A DNA stretch of 64,000 bases from Aquipuribacter nitratireducens (GCF_037860835.1 NZ_JBBEOG010000001.1:1-64000); one strand, 5' to 3'; positions 1 through 10,302 are shown, counted from the stretch's first letter. A program made the numbers and translations. Notes: generated by a model from the sequence alone, not told the origin.

Positions 1-281
1 TTCCCCGGCCTCAAGCGGCGCCTCGGCGCGTCACCTCCGCACCACACTCAATGGCGAAGAGCCGGTTTGCGCACCGGGAACTTCACTGCTTCCGGACCCT
101 GACCGCGGGTCGCTCGCCCTGACCCGCAGTCACCGCTCACGAGCGGTGAGGATCGTGACTCACCTCGCGCGTGAACCTCGCGAGGTTGCTTGGGCAATTT
201 GTCCCGCGACGTGAGTACCCGGCAGTACCGTCAGCACAACTGAGGGCCACAGCACCCTCTCGACAGGGGACGGGGTCCACG
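1..281. other. Non-coding left edge upstream of the surface-protein gene
   Basis: I see no supportable gene here. It contains the inverted repeat at 131-148 (listed separately) and the self-complementary decamer CCTCGCGAGG at 176-185. The stretch presumably carries the promoter of the LAxTG surface protein, but I found no convincing -35/-10 pair. Confidence 0.5.
131..148. repeat. Perfect 8-bp inverted repeat, possible operator
   Basis: CACCGCTC (131-138) and GAGCGGTG (141-148) are perfect reverse complements separated by AC. There is no T-run after it, so an operator is more likely than an intrinsic terminator. It lies about 130 bp before the ATG of the surface-protein gene. Confidence 0.4.
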
Positions 282-812
282 ATGTCAGGACAAGACGACG
301 GCATCGAGCGGCGTGGCGTGCTGAAGGGTGCCGTGGCAGTCGGCGGCGCCGCACTGTGGACCGTGCCCACGGCCCAGGTGATCGCCGTTAGCAGTGCCAG
401 CGCCCAGGCGACCAGCGCTGTCCCGACCGACATCACGTCTCCGCCCGTCGGGGGCACACCTGAGCCGTCCGTGACGACGACGCAACCGCCCACGTCACAC
501 CCCCCCACCTCCACCGGGTCCACCACTGCTCCGTCTGCGTCGGGCACGACCAAGATTCCGGACGGGGGAGTGTCCGGGAGCATGACGTCCGCCGCCCCTC
601 TCCCGACGTCGTCGACTGGGTCGCCGGCGAGCACGGTCGGCGGGTCGAGGTCTGACACCGGCGCTCTCGCTCGGACCGGTGTGTCGGTCGTCGGCGCGTC
701 GGTGCTCGGAGCAGGCCTCGTCGCTGCTGGCAGCGCCGCAGTCAAGGCCAGCGGAACCGGGCGGCACGCTCGTGAGCCCGGTGCTCCCCAGGTCGACGAC
801 CCCGAGGTGTGA
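282..812 (+). CDS. Secreted Ser/Thr/Pro-rich surface protein with LAxTG sortase signal
   Basis: A 176-residue exported protein. The N-terminus has a twin-arginine-like signal (RRGVLKG at residues 10-16), a hydrophobic core and an Ala-rich cleavage region ending near SASAQA. The middle is low-complexity Thr/Ser/Pro/Gly, like a cell-wall-spanning stalk. The C-terminus has LARTG (129-133), a hydrophobic stretch and a basic tail (GRHAR), which is the layout of a class E sortase substrate (LAxTG) in actinobacteria. I chose ATG 282 because it starts the signal peptide directly and has a purine-rich stretch upstream; the frame is open back to 171. No binding domain is visible, so its role beyond being wall-anchored is unknown. 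No sortase gene lies in the window. Confidence 0.7.
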   Translation: MSGQDDGIERRGVLKGAVAVGGAALWTVPTAQVIAVSSASAQATSAVPTDITSPPVGGTPEPSVTTTQPPTSHPPTSTGSTTAPSASGTTKIPDGGVSGSMTSAAPLPTSSTGSPASTVGGSRSDTGALARTGVSVVGASVLGAGLVAAGSAAVKASGTGRHAREPGAPQVDDPEV

Positions 813-997
813 GGTCCGGCGGCGACGGCCGGCGATGGTCGTCCGAACGCGAGACTCGCGGTCTCCGATGATGACGCAGTGCAGGACATATCGCCCCAGC
901 CCGCTCCTAACCACGTGCCGGGGTAAGGCTCTCGTCCGGTCCCAGTGGTCGTGCGTGGCTCCTGCCCGCGGCGGCGGCCGCCGCCGCCCTCGCCGTC

Positions 998-1576
998 GTG
1001 TTCGGGGTCCTCGCCCTCGATCTCGTCGCCGGCTACCCCTCCGGCGACCTCGTCCGCGACCCGGCGACGGTGACCGGCGCCCGGTGGTGGACCGGTGACG
1101 CGGCGATGCTCAACGCGACGGCGTGGGGGATCGCCGCCGCCCTCGGCACCTTCGTCGCCCACCTGCGGCCCGACCACCGTCGCGGCCTCCTGCTGTTCGC
1201 TGTGCTCTCGGCGGCGCTCATGGTCGACGACACACTCCAGACCAAGGAGCTCGTCGCCCGGGTCGAGATCCCCGAGGAGGTCGTGCTCGCCGGCTACGCG
1301 GTCGTGGCCCTCGTGACCGCGTGGCTGCTGCGCCCGGCCCGGACCGGCGCCGGAGGCTGGTGCCTGCTCGCGGCCGGCGGCCTCATCGGGCTCTCCGTCG
1401 TCGCTGACGTGCTGCGCGGGGAGAGCGCCCCGTCGCTCGTCCTCCTCGAGCTCGCCCCGCTGTTCGTCGGCACGGCCGTGTGGGCGTGCGTCCCGGTGCT
1501 CGTGCACGCGGCGCCGTCCGAGGGAGGACCTATCCTCGACGGGAACGTGTCGCCCCCCTCTCCGCAGGAGCCATGA
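998..1576 (+). CDS. Multi-pass membrane protein, 5' end uncertain
   Basis: About six hydrophobic segments separated by short loops; no family recognised. It overlaps mfd by 4 bases (its TGA lies in the ATGA at 1573), so the two are probably co-translated. The start is a problem: GTG 998 is the first ordinary start in frame, but it cuts into the first membrane segment. The same frame is open upstream to 911 and encodes WLLPAAAAAAALAVV just before residue 1. GTG codons at 945, 951 and 955 are all in other frames. A CTG start at 962, or a sequencing or real frameshift in the GC-rich run at 968-990, would explain this. Confidence 0.55.
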   Translation: MFGVLALDLVAGYPSGDLVRDPATVTGARWWTGDAAMLNATAWGIAAALGTFVAHLRPDHRRGLLLFAVLSAALMVDDTLQTKELVARVEIPEEVVLAGYAVVALVTAWLLRPARTGAGGWCLLAAGGLIGLSVVADVLRGESAPSLVLLELAPLFVGTAVWACVPVLVHAAPSEGGPILDGNVSPPSPQEP

Positions 1577-4500
1577 CCCTCACCGGCCTGCTGCCGGTCC
1601 TCACCGAGGACCCGGCCGTCACCGATCTGCTCGCCCTCGCCTCGCCCGACCGCGACGACGACGCGGGCGCCGTCGACCTCACGTGCGCCGAGGGCCTGCG
1701 CGCCCCGCTGCTCGCGGCCCTCACGCAGCACCGGCCGCTGCTCGTCGTCACCTCCACCGCTCGCGAGGCCGACGACGCCGTCCGCGCGCTGCGCAGCTTC
1801 CTCGAGCCGCGGATCCAGGACCAGGTCGTCGGCTTCCCCGCGTGGGAGACGCTGCCCCACGAGCGGCTCAGCCCCCGCAGCGACACCGTCGCCGAGCGCC
1901 TGCAGGTGCTGCGGCGCCTCGCCCACCCGGACGAGAACACGCCCGTCCGGGTCGTCGTCGCACCCGTCCGCTCGCTCATGCAGCCGTTCGCGGCCAACCT
2001 CGGCGACCTGCCCGAGACCCGCCTGCGGGTCGGGGACCGGGTCGACCTCGACGACCTCGTCCGCGGCCTCGTCGGCGCGGCCTACCACCGCGTCGACATG
2101 GTGGAGCGGCGCGGGGAGATGGCCGTCCGCGGCGGCATCGTCGACGTGTTCCCGCCCACCGCGCCGCACCCGGTCCGCGTCGAGCTGTGGGGCGACGAGG
2201 TCGAGGAGCTCCGCGAGTTCGCCGTCGCCGACCAGCGCAGCCTCGGGCCGGTCGAGGAGCTCGTCGCCCCGCCGTGCCGGGAGCTGCTCCTCACCGACGA
2301 CGTCCGCGCCCGCGCCGCCGAGCTCGCCCAGCGCCTGCCCGGCGCGCAGGAGATGCTCGAGAAGCTCGCCGAGGGCGCCGCCGTCGAGGGCATGGAGGCG
2401 TTCGTCCCCGTCCTCGTCGAGCGCATGACGACGCTGCTCGACGCCGTCCCCCGCGGCACCCTCGTCGTCACCGTCGAGCCCGCCCGCGTCGAGGGCCGCG
2501 CCGCCGACCTCATCGCGACGGGGGAGGAGTTCCTCGACGCCGCCTGGTCGAACGCGAGCGCCGGCGGCGCCACCCCGCTCGACCTCCGCGACTCCGGCCT
2601 CGCCACCGGTGCGTTCCGCACCGTCGAGGAGCTCCACGAGCACGCGACGACCCTCGGCCTGCCGTGGTGGAGCGCGACGACGCTCGCTGCCGACGCCGAG
2701 GTCCGTGACGTCCGCGACAACCGCCTCGTCACCGTGCCCGGCCGCGACGTCCACGGCTACCGCGGCGACCTCGACGCCGCCGCCACCGACCTCGCCGCCC
2801 ACGTGCGCGACGGCTGGCGCCTCGTCGCCGTCACCGAGGGCCACGGCCCCGCCGAGCACCTCGTGCAGGTCCTCGGCCGTGCGGACGTGCCCGCCCGCCT
2901 CGTCGACACGCTCACCGCGCCGCCCGAGCCCGGTGTCGTCCACGTGACGTGCGCGGAGGTCCTCCACGGCTTCGTCGGCGAGGAGCTCAAGGTCGCCCTC
3001 CTCACCGAGAGCGACCTCGCCGGGCAGCGCACGAGCACCCGCGACATGCGGAAGATGCCGTCGCGGCGCCGCAACGCCGTCGACCCCCTCACGCTGCAGC
3101 CCGGCGACTTCGTCGTCCACGAGCAGCACGGCATCGGCCGCTTCGTCGAGATGACGCAGCGCACCATCCAGGGCGCCACCCGCGAGTACCTCGTCCTGGA
3201 GTACGCGCCGAGCCGGCGCGGGCAGCCCGGCGACCGCGTCTTCGTCCCCACCGACGCCCTCGACCAGGTGAGCCGCTACGTCGGCGGCGAGACCCCGTCG
3301 CTGAACAAGATGGGCGGCGCGGACTGGCAGAAGGCGAAGGGCCGCGCCCGCAAGGCCGTCAAGCAGATCGCCGGGGAGCTCATCCAGCTGTACAGCGCCC
3401 GCATGGCGAGCGTCGGGCACGCCTTCGGCCCCGACACCGTGTGGCAGCGCGAGCTCGAGGACGCCTTCCCCTACACCGAGACCCCGGACCAGCTCGCGAG
3501 CATCGACGAGGTCAAGGCCGACATGGAGAAGAAGGTCCCGATGGACCGGCTCGTGTGCGGCGACGTCGGCTACGGCAAGACGGAGATCGCGCTCCGCGCG
3601 GCGTTCAAGGCCGTGATGGACGGCAAGCAGGTCGCCGTGCTCGTCCCCACGACGCTGCTCGTCCAGCAGCACCTGTCGACGTTCTCCGAGCGCTACGCCG
3701 GCTACCCGGTCGTCGTGCGTGCCCTGTCCCGCTTCAGCAGCGAGGCGGAGGCGAAGGCCGTCGTCGAGGGCGTCGCCGACGGCTCCGTCGACGTCGTCAT
3801 CGGCACCCACCGCCTGCTGTCCGGGTCCGTCCGGTTCAAGGACCTCGGGCTCGTCGTCATCGACGAGGAGCAGCGCTTCGGCGTCGAGCACAAGGAGCAG
3901 CTGAAGACACTCCGCACGAACGTCGACGTCCTCGCGATGTCCGCGACCCCGATCCCGCGCACGCTGGAGATGGCGGTCACGGGCATCCGGGAGATGTCGA
4001 CGCTCGCGACCCCGCCGGAGGAGCGGCACCCGATCCTCACGTACGTGGGCGCGCACGACGACCGGCAGGTCGGTGCCGCCATCCGCCGCGAGCTGCTCCG
4101 CGAGGGCCAGGTCTTCTACGTCCACAACCGCGTGCAGGACATCGACCGGGTCGCCGCGCACCTCGGCTCCCTCGTGCCCGACGCCCGCATCCGCGTCGCC
4201 CACGGGCAGATGGCGGAGAGCGAGCTCGAGCAGACCGTCGTCGACTTCTGGGAGCGCAAGTTCGACGTCCTCGTCTGCACGACGATCGTCGAGACCGGTC
4301 TCGACATCGCCAACGCCAACACCCTCATCGTCGACCGCGCCGAGCGCTTCGGCCTCAGCCAGCTCCACCAGCTGCGCGGACGCGTGGGGCGCGGTCGGGA
4401 GCGCGCGTACGCGTACTTCATGTGGAGCCCCGGCACCACCCTCACCGACACCGCCCACGACCGGCTGTCGACGATCGCGGCCAACACCGAGCTCGGTGCC

Positions 4501-5247
4501 GGCATGCAGGTGGCGATGAAGGACCTCGAGATCCGCGGTGCCGGCAACCTGCTCGGCGCGGAGCAGTCCGGGCACATCGAGGGCGTCGGGTTCGACCTCT
4601 ACCTCCGCATGGTCGCCGAGGCCGTCACCGAGTACCGGCAGTCCCTGGACGGGGAGCAGGTCGAGGAGGCCGTCGACACGACCCTCGACCTCCCCGTCGA
4701 CGCCTACCTGCCGCACGACTACGTGCCCGCGGAACGGCTCCGCCTCGACGCCTACCGGCGGCTCGCGACCGCGACGAGCGACGCGGAGGTCGACGAGGTC
4801 GCCGCCGACCTGCGCGACCGCTTCGGCGCCGACCCCGAGGGCCGGCTGCCGCAGCCGGTCGAGGCGCTGCTCGCCGTCGCGCGGCTGCGGGTGTTCCTGC
4901 GCGGCTACCGCCTCGGCGACGTCAGCGTCCAGGGCAAGTTCCTCCGCCTCGCGCCGGTCGACCTGCCGGAGTCGGCGCGCCTGCGCCTGGAGCGGCTGTA
5001 CCCGCGCACCATCGTCAAGCAGCAGATCAGTACCATCCTCGTGCCCCTGCCGGGGTCGACGCCGGGGCGGCCCGCCGCAGGCGCCACCTCCGACGACGGC
5101 ACGCACCTGCTCGGCTGGGTCCGCGACCTCGTGACCGCGGTCCTGCCGGAGCCGGTGCTCGACACGATCGACGTCACGAGCGACACCACGAGCGACCAGA
5201 GCAGCCAGAGCAGCCGGCCGGTGGCCACCGCCGCCGCGAAGGGATGA
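1573..5247 (+). CDS. mfd: Transcription-repair coupling factor Mfd
   Basis: A 1224-residue SF2 translocase that removes RNA polymerase stalled at DNA damage and recruits the UvrA excision machinery. In order: N-terminal UvrB-like region (about 1-480), RNA-polymerase-interacting domain with FVVHEQHGIGRF (from about residue 510), RecG-like motor with Walker A GDVGYGKTE (663-671), DEEQ box (764-767), the SATPIPRTLEMA motif, GRVGRGR in the second RecA lobe, and a C-terminal regulatory domain after about 1000. Length is typical for actinobacterial Mfd. ATG 1573 is preceded by CAGGAG and overlaps the upstream stop. The gene overlaps the following lipoprotein gene by 4 bases, so the block 998-5816 looks like one operon. 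Confidence 0.97.
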   Translation: MTLTGLLPVLTEDPAVTDLLALASPDRDDDAGAVDLTCAEGLRAPLLAALTQHRPLLVVTSTAREADDAVRALRSFLEPRIQDQVVGFPAWETLPHERLSPRSDTVAERLQVLRRLAHPDENTPVRVVVAPVRSLMQPFAANLGDLPETRLRVGDRVDLDDLVRGLVGAAYHRVDMVERRGEMAVRGGIVDVFPPTAPHPVRVELWGDEVEELREFAVADQRSLGPVEELVAPPCRELLLTDDVRARAAELAQRLPGAQEMLEKLAEGAAVEGMEAFVPVLVERMTTLLDAVPRGTLVVTVEPARVEGRAADLIATGEEFLDAAWSNASAGGATPLDLRDSGLATGAFRTVEELHEHATTLGLPWWSATTLAADAEVRDVRDNRLVTVPGRDVHGYRGDLDAAATDLAAHVRDGWRLVAVTEGHGPAEHLVQVLGRADVPARLVDTLTAPPEPGVVHVTCAEVLHGFVGEELKVALLTESDLAGQRTSTRDMRKMPSRRRNAVDPLTLQPGDFVVHEQHGIGRFVEMTQRTIQGATREYLVLEYAPSRRGQPGDRVFVPTDALDQVSRYVGGETPSLNKMGGADWQKAKGRARKAVKQIAGELIQLYSARMASVGHAFGPDTVWQRELEDAFPYTETPDQLASIDEVKADMEKKVPMDRLVCGDVGYGKTEIALRAAFKAVMDGKQVAVLVPTTLLVQQHLSTFSERYAGYPVVVRALSRFSSEAEAKAVVEGVADGSVDVVIGTHRLLSGSVRFKDLGLVVIDEEQRFGVEHKEQLKTLRTNVDVLAMSATPIPRTLEMAVTGIREMSTLATPPEERHPILTYVGAHDDRQVGAAIRRELLREGQVFYVHNRVQDIDRVAAHLGSLVPDARIRVAHGQMAESELEQTVVDFWERKFDVLVCTTIVETGLDIANANTLIVDRAERFGLSQLHQLRGRVGRGRERAYAYFMWSPGTTLTDTAHDRLSTIAANTELGAGMQVAMKDLEIRGAGNLLGAEQSGHIEGVGFDLYLRMVAEAVTEYRQSLDGEQVEEAVDTTLDLPVDAYLPHDYVPAERLRLDAYRRLATATSDAEVDEVAADLRDRFGADPEGRLPQPVEALLAVARLRVFLRGYRLGDVSVQGKFLRLAPVDLPESARLRLERLYPRTIVKQQISTILVPLPGSTPGRPAAGATSDDGTHLLGWVRDLVTAVLPEPVLDTIDVTSDTTSDQSSQSSRPVATAAAKG

Positions 5248-5816
5248 CCCGCCCCATGACCCGTCGCCCCGCCTCCCGCGCCGCCCGTGCTGCCCTCGGC
5301 AGCGCCACCGTCGCCGGTCTCGTGCTCGCCCTGTCGGCGTGCTCGGCCGCCGGCCCGCCCGGGGCGGCCGCCGTCGTCGACGGCGAGGTCGTGCCCGAGG
5401 GCGACGTCCGCGCCGTCCAGCAGGAGCTGCCCCCGGAGATCACCGGCGGGGCGCCCGTGCCGGTGCAGGACATCCTCGCGTTCTTCCTCGTCGAGGACAC
5501 GGTCCGCGACGTCGCCGCCGAGTACACCGGCGTCATCTCGACCGCCGACGTGCGCCCGCAGCTCGAGCAGGTCGTGGCGCAGTCCGGCGGGGAGCTCGGC
5601 GAGCTGTCCGAGCCCACCCTCGAGCTGTTCGCGACGAGCGCGATGCTCAACCAGATCCAGGCGACGGACGTCGCCCGCGAGGAGCTCGAGGCCCGCATCG
5701 AGGAGCTCGACGTCGAGGTGAACCCCCGCTACGGCAGCGTCGGCGACGGGCTGCAGGTGCTGCCGCCGGAGTACCCGTGGCTGCGCCCCGCCGGCGAGCT
5801 GCCCGTCGAGGGCTGA
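5244..5816 (+). CDS. Small lipoprotein, SurA/trigger-factor N-domain-like
   Basis: A 190-residue lipoprotein. A basic N-terminus is followed by a hydrophobic stretch and the lipobox LSAC, with the lipidated Cys at residue 33 (29 if the second ATG at 5256 is used). The mature part begins AAVVDGEVVPEGDV, resembling the start of SurA-like periplasmic chaperones, but the protein ends before any PPIase domain. In many actinobacteria a SurA-like protein sits between mfd and mazG, so position and sequence agree. The ATG lies inside the mfd stop (ATGA). A chaperone function is inferred from family resemblance only. Confidence 0.75.
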   Translation: MTRPMTRRPASRAARAALGSATVAGLVLALSACSAAGPPGAAAVVDGEVVPEGDVRAVQQELPPEITGGAPVPVQDILAFFLVEDTVRDVAAEYTGVISTADVRPQLEQVVAQSGGELGELSEPTLELFATSAMLNQIQATDVAREELEARIEELDVEVNPRYGSVGDGLQVLPPEYPWLRPAGELPVEG

Positions 5817-5832
5817 GCGCCCGGACCGGCAC

Positions 5833-5874
5833 CGCACCACCGACCGCACCACCGACCGCACCACCGATCGCACC
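5833..5874 (+). repeat. Intergenic 12-bp tandem repeat, 3.5 copies
   Basis: CGCACCACCGAC occurs at 5833-5844 and 5845-5856, CGCACCACCGAT at 5857-5868, then a half unit CGCACC. It fills most of the gap between the lipoprotein stop and the mazG ribosome-binding site. Copy number may vary between strains. Confidence 0.8.
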
Positions 5875-5890
5875 CGCCAGGAGCCCGCAC

Positions 5891-6622
5891 GTGACGACGC
5901 CGTCCGGCCGTGCGCTGCTCGACGCCGTCGCGGTCATGGACCGGCTCCGCAGCCCCGGCGGCTGCCCGTGGGACCGCGAGCAGACCCACGAGTCGCTCCT
6001 GCGCTACCTCGTGGAGGAGGCGTACGAGACCGTCGACGCGGTCGCCGCGCTCACGGCCGCCTCGACCTCCGACGACCCCGCCGCGCGGGCCGACGCCGAG
6101 CACGAGCTCGCGGAGGAGCTGGGGGACGTGCTCCTCCAGGTGCTGTTCCACGCGCGCGTCGCGCAGGAGCGCGGCGCCTTCGACGTCGACGACGTCGCGC
6201 GTCTCCTCGTCGCCAAGCTCGTGCGTCGGCACCCCCACGTGTTCGCCGACGAGGAGCAGGCGACGGGCGACGGCGTCCAGGCCCGCTGGGACGAGCTGAA
6301 GGCGGCGGAGAAGCCCGCCCGCGGTCCCGTCGACGGCATCCCGCGGCACCTGCCGGCGCTCGCCCGCACCGACAAGCTCCTCGCCCGCCTCGAGCGGGCC
6401 GGGCTCGACCCGGACGCGCTCGTCGTCCCCGAGCCCGCGGCCGGCACCGCGGCGCGCGACGCCGACGCCGAGGTCGGTCGCGTCCTGTTCGAGGTGGTCC
6501 GCTCCGCCCGCACCGCGGGCGTCGACCCCGAGGCCGCGCTGCGCGCGCACACCGACCGGGTCGAGCGCGCCGCGCGGGCCGTCCACAGCAGCGCCTCCGC
6601 CAGCGACGCCCCCGATACCTGA
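5891..6622 (+). CDS. mazG: Nucleoside triphosphate pyrophosphohydrolase MazG
   Basis: A 243-residue all-alpha NTP pyrophosphatase that hydrolyses (d)NTPs to NMP and pyrophosphate, a house-cleaning role. The family opening CPWDREQTH (25-33) and the metal-binding motifs EEAYE (42-46) and EELGD (75-79) are intact. The C-terminal third lacks a clear second catalytic site. GTG 5891 is preceded by CAGGAG at a good distance. It sits between mfd and eno, the usual actinobacterial order. Confidence 0.93.
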   Translation: MTTPSGRALLDAVAVMDRLRSPGGCPWDREQTHESLLRYLVEEAYETVDAVAALTAASTSDDPAARADAEHELAEELGDVLLQVLFHARVAQERGAFDVDDVARLLVAKLVRRHPHVFADEEQATGDGVQARWDELKAAEKPARGPVDGIPRHLPALARTDKLLARLERAGLDPDALVVPEPAAGTAARDADAEVGRVLFEVVRSARTAGVDPEAALRAHTDRVERAARAVHSSASASDAPDT

Positions 6623-6676
6623 GTACCGTTTCCGGATGGGGAGACCAGGAGCAGCGACGAGGAGGTCGGAGCGCAC

Positions 6677-8890
6677 GTGATCGGTGCTCGCCCCGTCCTC
6701 GACGGGCGCTACGAGCTCGGGGAGCCGCTCGGCAGCGGCGGCATGGCGGTCGTCCGCCGCGCCCGGGACCTCCGGCTGGGGCGCGAGGTCGCCGTCAAGC
6801 TCCTCTACCCCGAGGTCGCGATCGACCCCGAGGCGATGGCGGCGTTCCGCGCCGAGGCGATGTCCGCGGCCCGGCTCAACCACCCCGGGGTCGTCGCCGT
6901 GCACGACGTCGGGGAGGCCGTCGTCGACGGCGCCGCCCGCCCCTACCTCGTCATGGAGATGATCGAGGGGCAGCCGCTGTCGCACCTGCTCGTCGACGGC
7001 ACGCCCCTCACCGTCGAGAGGTCCCTCGAGATCGGCGTCGACGTCACGAGCGCACTCGCCCACGCCCACGAGCGCGGGCTCGTCCACCGCGACGTCACCC
7101 CCGGCAACCTCATGGTCCTGCGGGACGGCTCCGTGAAGGTCACCGACTTCGGCATCGCACGGGCCATGCCCGCCCTCGTCGTCGACGACAGCGAGGAGGA
7201 GTGGACGGAGGAGCTCGCCGAGGCCGGCTCCGGGTTCGGCAACGTCGCGTACCTCAGCCCGGAGCAGGCGCGACGCGGCTTCGTCGACGCCCGCTCCGAC
7301 CTGTACTCCGTCGGCTGCCTCCTCATGACGATGCTCACCGGCTACCCGCCGTTCCGCGGGTCGGCGAAGGACGTCGTCCGCCACCACCTCCGTACGCTCC
7401 CCCCGACGCCGTCGTCGCGGCGGCCCGGGCTCGTGCCCGCGCTCGACGTCATCGTCGGGCGCGCCCTGGAGAAGGACCCGTGGCAGCGGCCCCAGTCGGC
7501 CGCCGAGATGCGCCGCGACCTCCTGCAGGTGCTGAGCGAGATCGACGCTCCTGCGGCGTGGGCCGCGGGAGCGCACGGGCTCGCCACCGCCGTCGGCCCG
7601 CACGAGCCGCAGCGGCTGTCGGAGATCGTCGACCTCGCCACCCAGCCGGTCGACGCCGCGACCGGGCCGCTGGAGCCGGAGGACCTCGACGACGCGAACG
7701 GCGACGGCTCCGCCGTCGAGGCCGGTGCGACCGGGGGACCACTCGGTCCCGGTGGCACCGAGCCGTCCGGACCGCACGGCCCGGACGGGCGGGACGGCCG
7801 CGACGCCGACCAGGCCCGTGCCGCGGTCGCCGCCGGCACGGCCGCCGGAGCCGGGGCCGCGGGTGGCGCCGCCACGGGCTCCGCCGCGTCCGCCCGCGGG
7901 TCACGCCGCCGGCGCGCCCGCGCCGCCGCGGACCGCGCCCTGCACTCCCGGCGCGGGGCCCTCGCCATCGCCGCGATGGTCGCCCTCGTCCTCGTGAGCG
8001 TCGCCCTCGGCGTCCGCGCGTTCCAGACCGGCGACGAGCTCACCGCGACCGGCATCGTCGGGGCGCCCGTCGACGTGCCCCGCACCGCCGGTCTCACCGT
8101 CGAGGCGGCGACGGAACGGCTCACCTCCGCGGGGCTCGCCGTCGGCAACACCGAGACGCTGCCGAGCTCGGAGGTGCCGCGCGGCGCCGTCCTCGGCACC
8201 GACCCGTCGGCGGGGGAGACCGCACCCACCGGCACCGAGGTGGTCCTCATCATCTCGAGCGGCCCGGACTCCACGTCGGTGCCGAACCTGCGCGGGGACA
8301 CCCTCGCCCAGGCCCGGGACCGGCTCGCGCAGGCGCGGCTCGAGGTGGGGGAGGTCCTCGAGGTGCCGTCGACGTCCGCGCTCGGCACCGTCATAGAGTC
8401 CGACCCCGGCCTCGGCGAGCTGCAGCCGGAGGGCAGCGCCGTCAACCTCATCGTCGCGAGCGGCAGCAACCTCGTGCCGGCCGTCGTCGGGCTCGACCAG
8501 GGGGACGCCGTCGCGCAGGTGACGGGCGCCGGCTTCGAGGTGGAGGTCGTGGAGGAGCAGGCGCCGGACCGTCCGGGTCTCGTCATCGACATGCAGCCGG
8601 GTGCGGCGACCGACCAGCGGCTCGGCTCGACCGTCACCCTCGTCGTGTCCGCGAGCGCGAACAGCGCCCCGCTGCGGGTCACCGAGACCGCGCGCGCGAC
8701 GACGACGCAGCGCGCGACCGCCACGGCCACCGCCACGACGACCGCGACGGCCACCGCGACGACGACGGCCACCGCGACGACCACGGCGCTGCGCACGCTC
8801 ACGAGCACCGTCACCGCGACGAGCACCGTGACGACGACCGTCACCGAGCCGGGAGCGCCTGGTGACCCCGCCCCGCCCGCCGCGCCCTGA
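6677..8890 (+). CDS. PASTA-domain Ser/Thr protein kinase (PknB/Stk1 type)
   Basis: A 737-residue membrane kinase. The kinase domain (about 10-280) has a glycine loop GSGGMAVV, VAVK with Lys41, HRDVTPGNL (137-145), DFG (157-159) and AYLSPEQ. A charged linker leads to one membrane helix (about 427-447), then three PASTA-like repeats (about 458-655) that in this family bind peptidoglycan or lipid II, then an unusual Thr/Ala tail. Two oddities: the catalytic-loop Lys of HRDxKPxN is Thr141, and an acidic insert (DDSEEEWTEE) follows DFG. GTG 6677 follows AGGAGG at 6660-6665, and TACCGT at 6624-6629 is a candidate -10 box. Likely substrates are cell-wall and division proteins, by family knowledge. 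Confidence 0.92.
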   Translation: MIGARPVLDGRYELGEPLGSGGMAVVRRARDLRLGREVAVKLLYPEVAIDPEAMAAFRAEAMSAARLNHPGVVAVHDVGEAVVDGAARPYLVMEMIEGQPLSHLLVDGTPLTVERSLEIGVDVTSALAHAHERGLVHRDVTPGNLMVLRDGSVKVTDFGIARAMPALVVDDSEEEWTEELAEAGSGFGNVAYLSPEQARRGFVDARSDLYSVGCLLMTMLTGYPPFRGSAKDVVRHHLRTLPPTPSSRRPGLVPALDVIVGRALEKDPWQRPQSAAEMRRDLLQVLSEIDAPAAWAAGAHGLATAVGPHEPQRLSEIVDLATQPVDAATGPLEPEDLDDANGDGSAVEAGATGGPLGPGGTEPSGPHGPDGRDGRDADQARAAVAAGTAAGAGAAGGAATGSAASARGSRRRRARAAADRALHSRRGALAIAAMVALVLVSVALGVRAFQTGDELTATGIVGAPVDVPRTAGLTVEAATERLTSAGLAVGNTETLPSSEVPRGAVLGTDPSAGETAPTGTEVVLIISSGPDSTSVPNLRGDTLAQARDRLAQARLEVGEVLEVPSTSALGTVIESDPGLGELQPEGSAVNLIVASGSNLVPAVVGLDQGDAVAQVTGAGFEVEVVEEQAPDRPGLVIDMQPGAATDQRLGSTVTLVVSASANSAPLRVTETARATTTQRATATATATTTATATATTTATATTTALRTLTSTVTATSTVTTTVTEPGAPGDPAPPAAP
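8696..8845 (+). repeat. Low-complexity ACG/GCC repeat tract encoding a Thr/Ala tail
   Basis: Imperfect short repeats such as ACGGCCACCGCGACGACG encode an almost pure Thr/Ala run at the extracellular C-terminus of the kinase. It is a likely site of slippage and length variation. Confidence 0.7.
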
Positions 8891-8921
8891 GCACGGTGCA
8901 GGACGGGCGCGGCGGCGTCGG

Positions 8922-8927
8922 TAGGCT
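8922..8927 (+). promoter_or_regulatory. Candidate -10 box for eno
   Basis: TAGGCT fits the actinobacterial TANNNT consensus and lies about 75 bp before the enolase start, in the only gap between the kinase and eno. No good -35 box is visible. Confidence 0.35.
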
Positions 8928-8988
8928 CGGGTGCCGGTCGGGTACGCCCACCGCCGGAGCCCCCCGCTCACCGGCTCACGCCCCCTGA

Positions 8989-10287
<1,299 letters not shown>

Positions 10288-10302
10288 GGGCACCATCGGG
10301 GC

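Noticed and set aside
1294-5106. Very long minus-strand reading frame opposite mfd
   Set aside because: Its product is a low-complexity Glu/Asp/Val/Arg-rich string with no motif; it is the antisense shadow of a high-GC gene.
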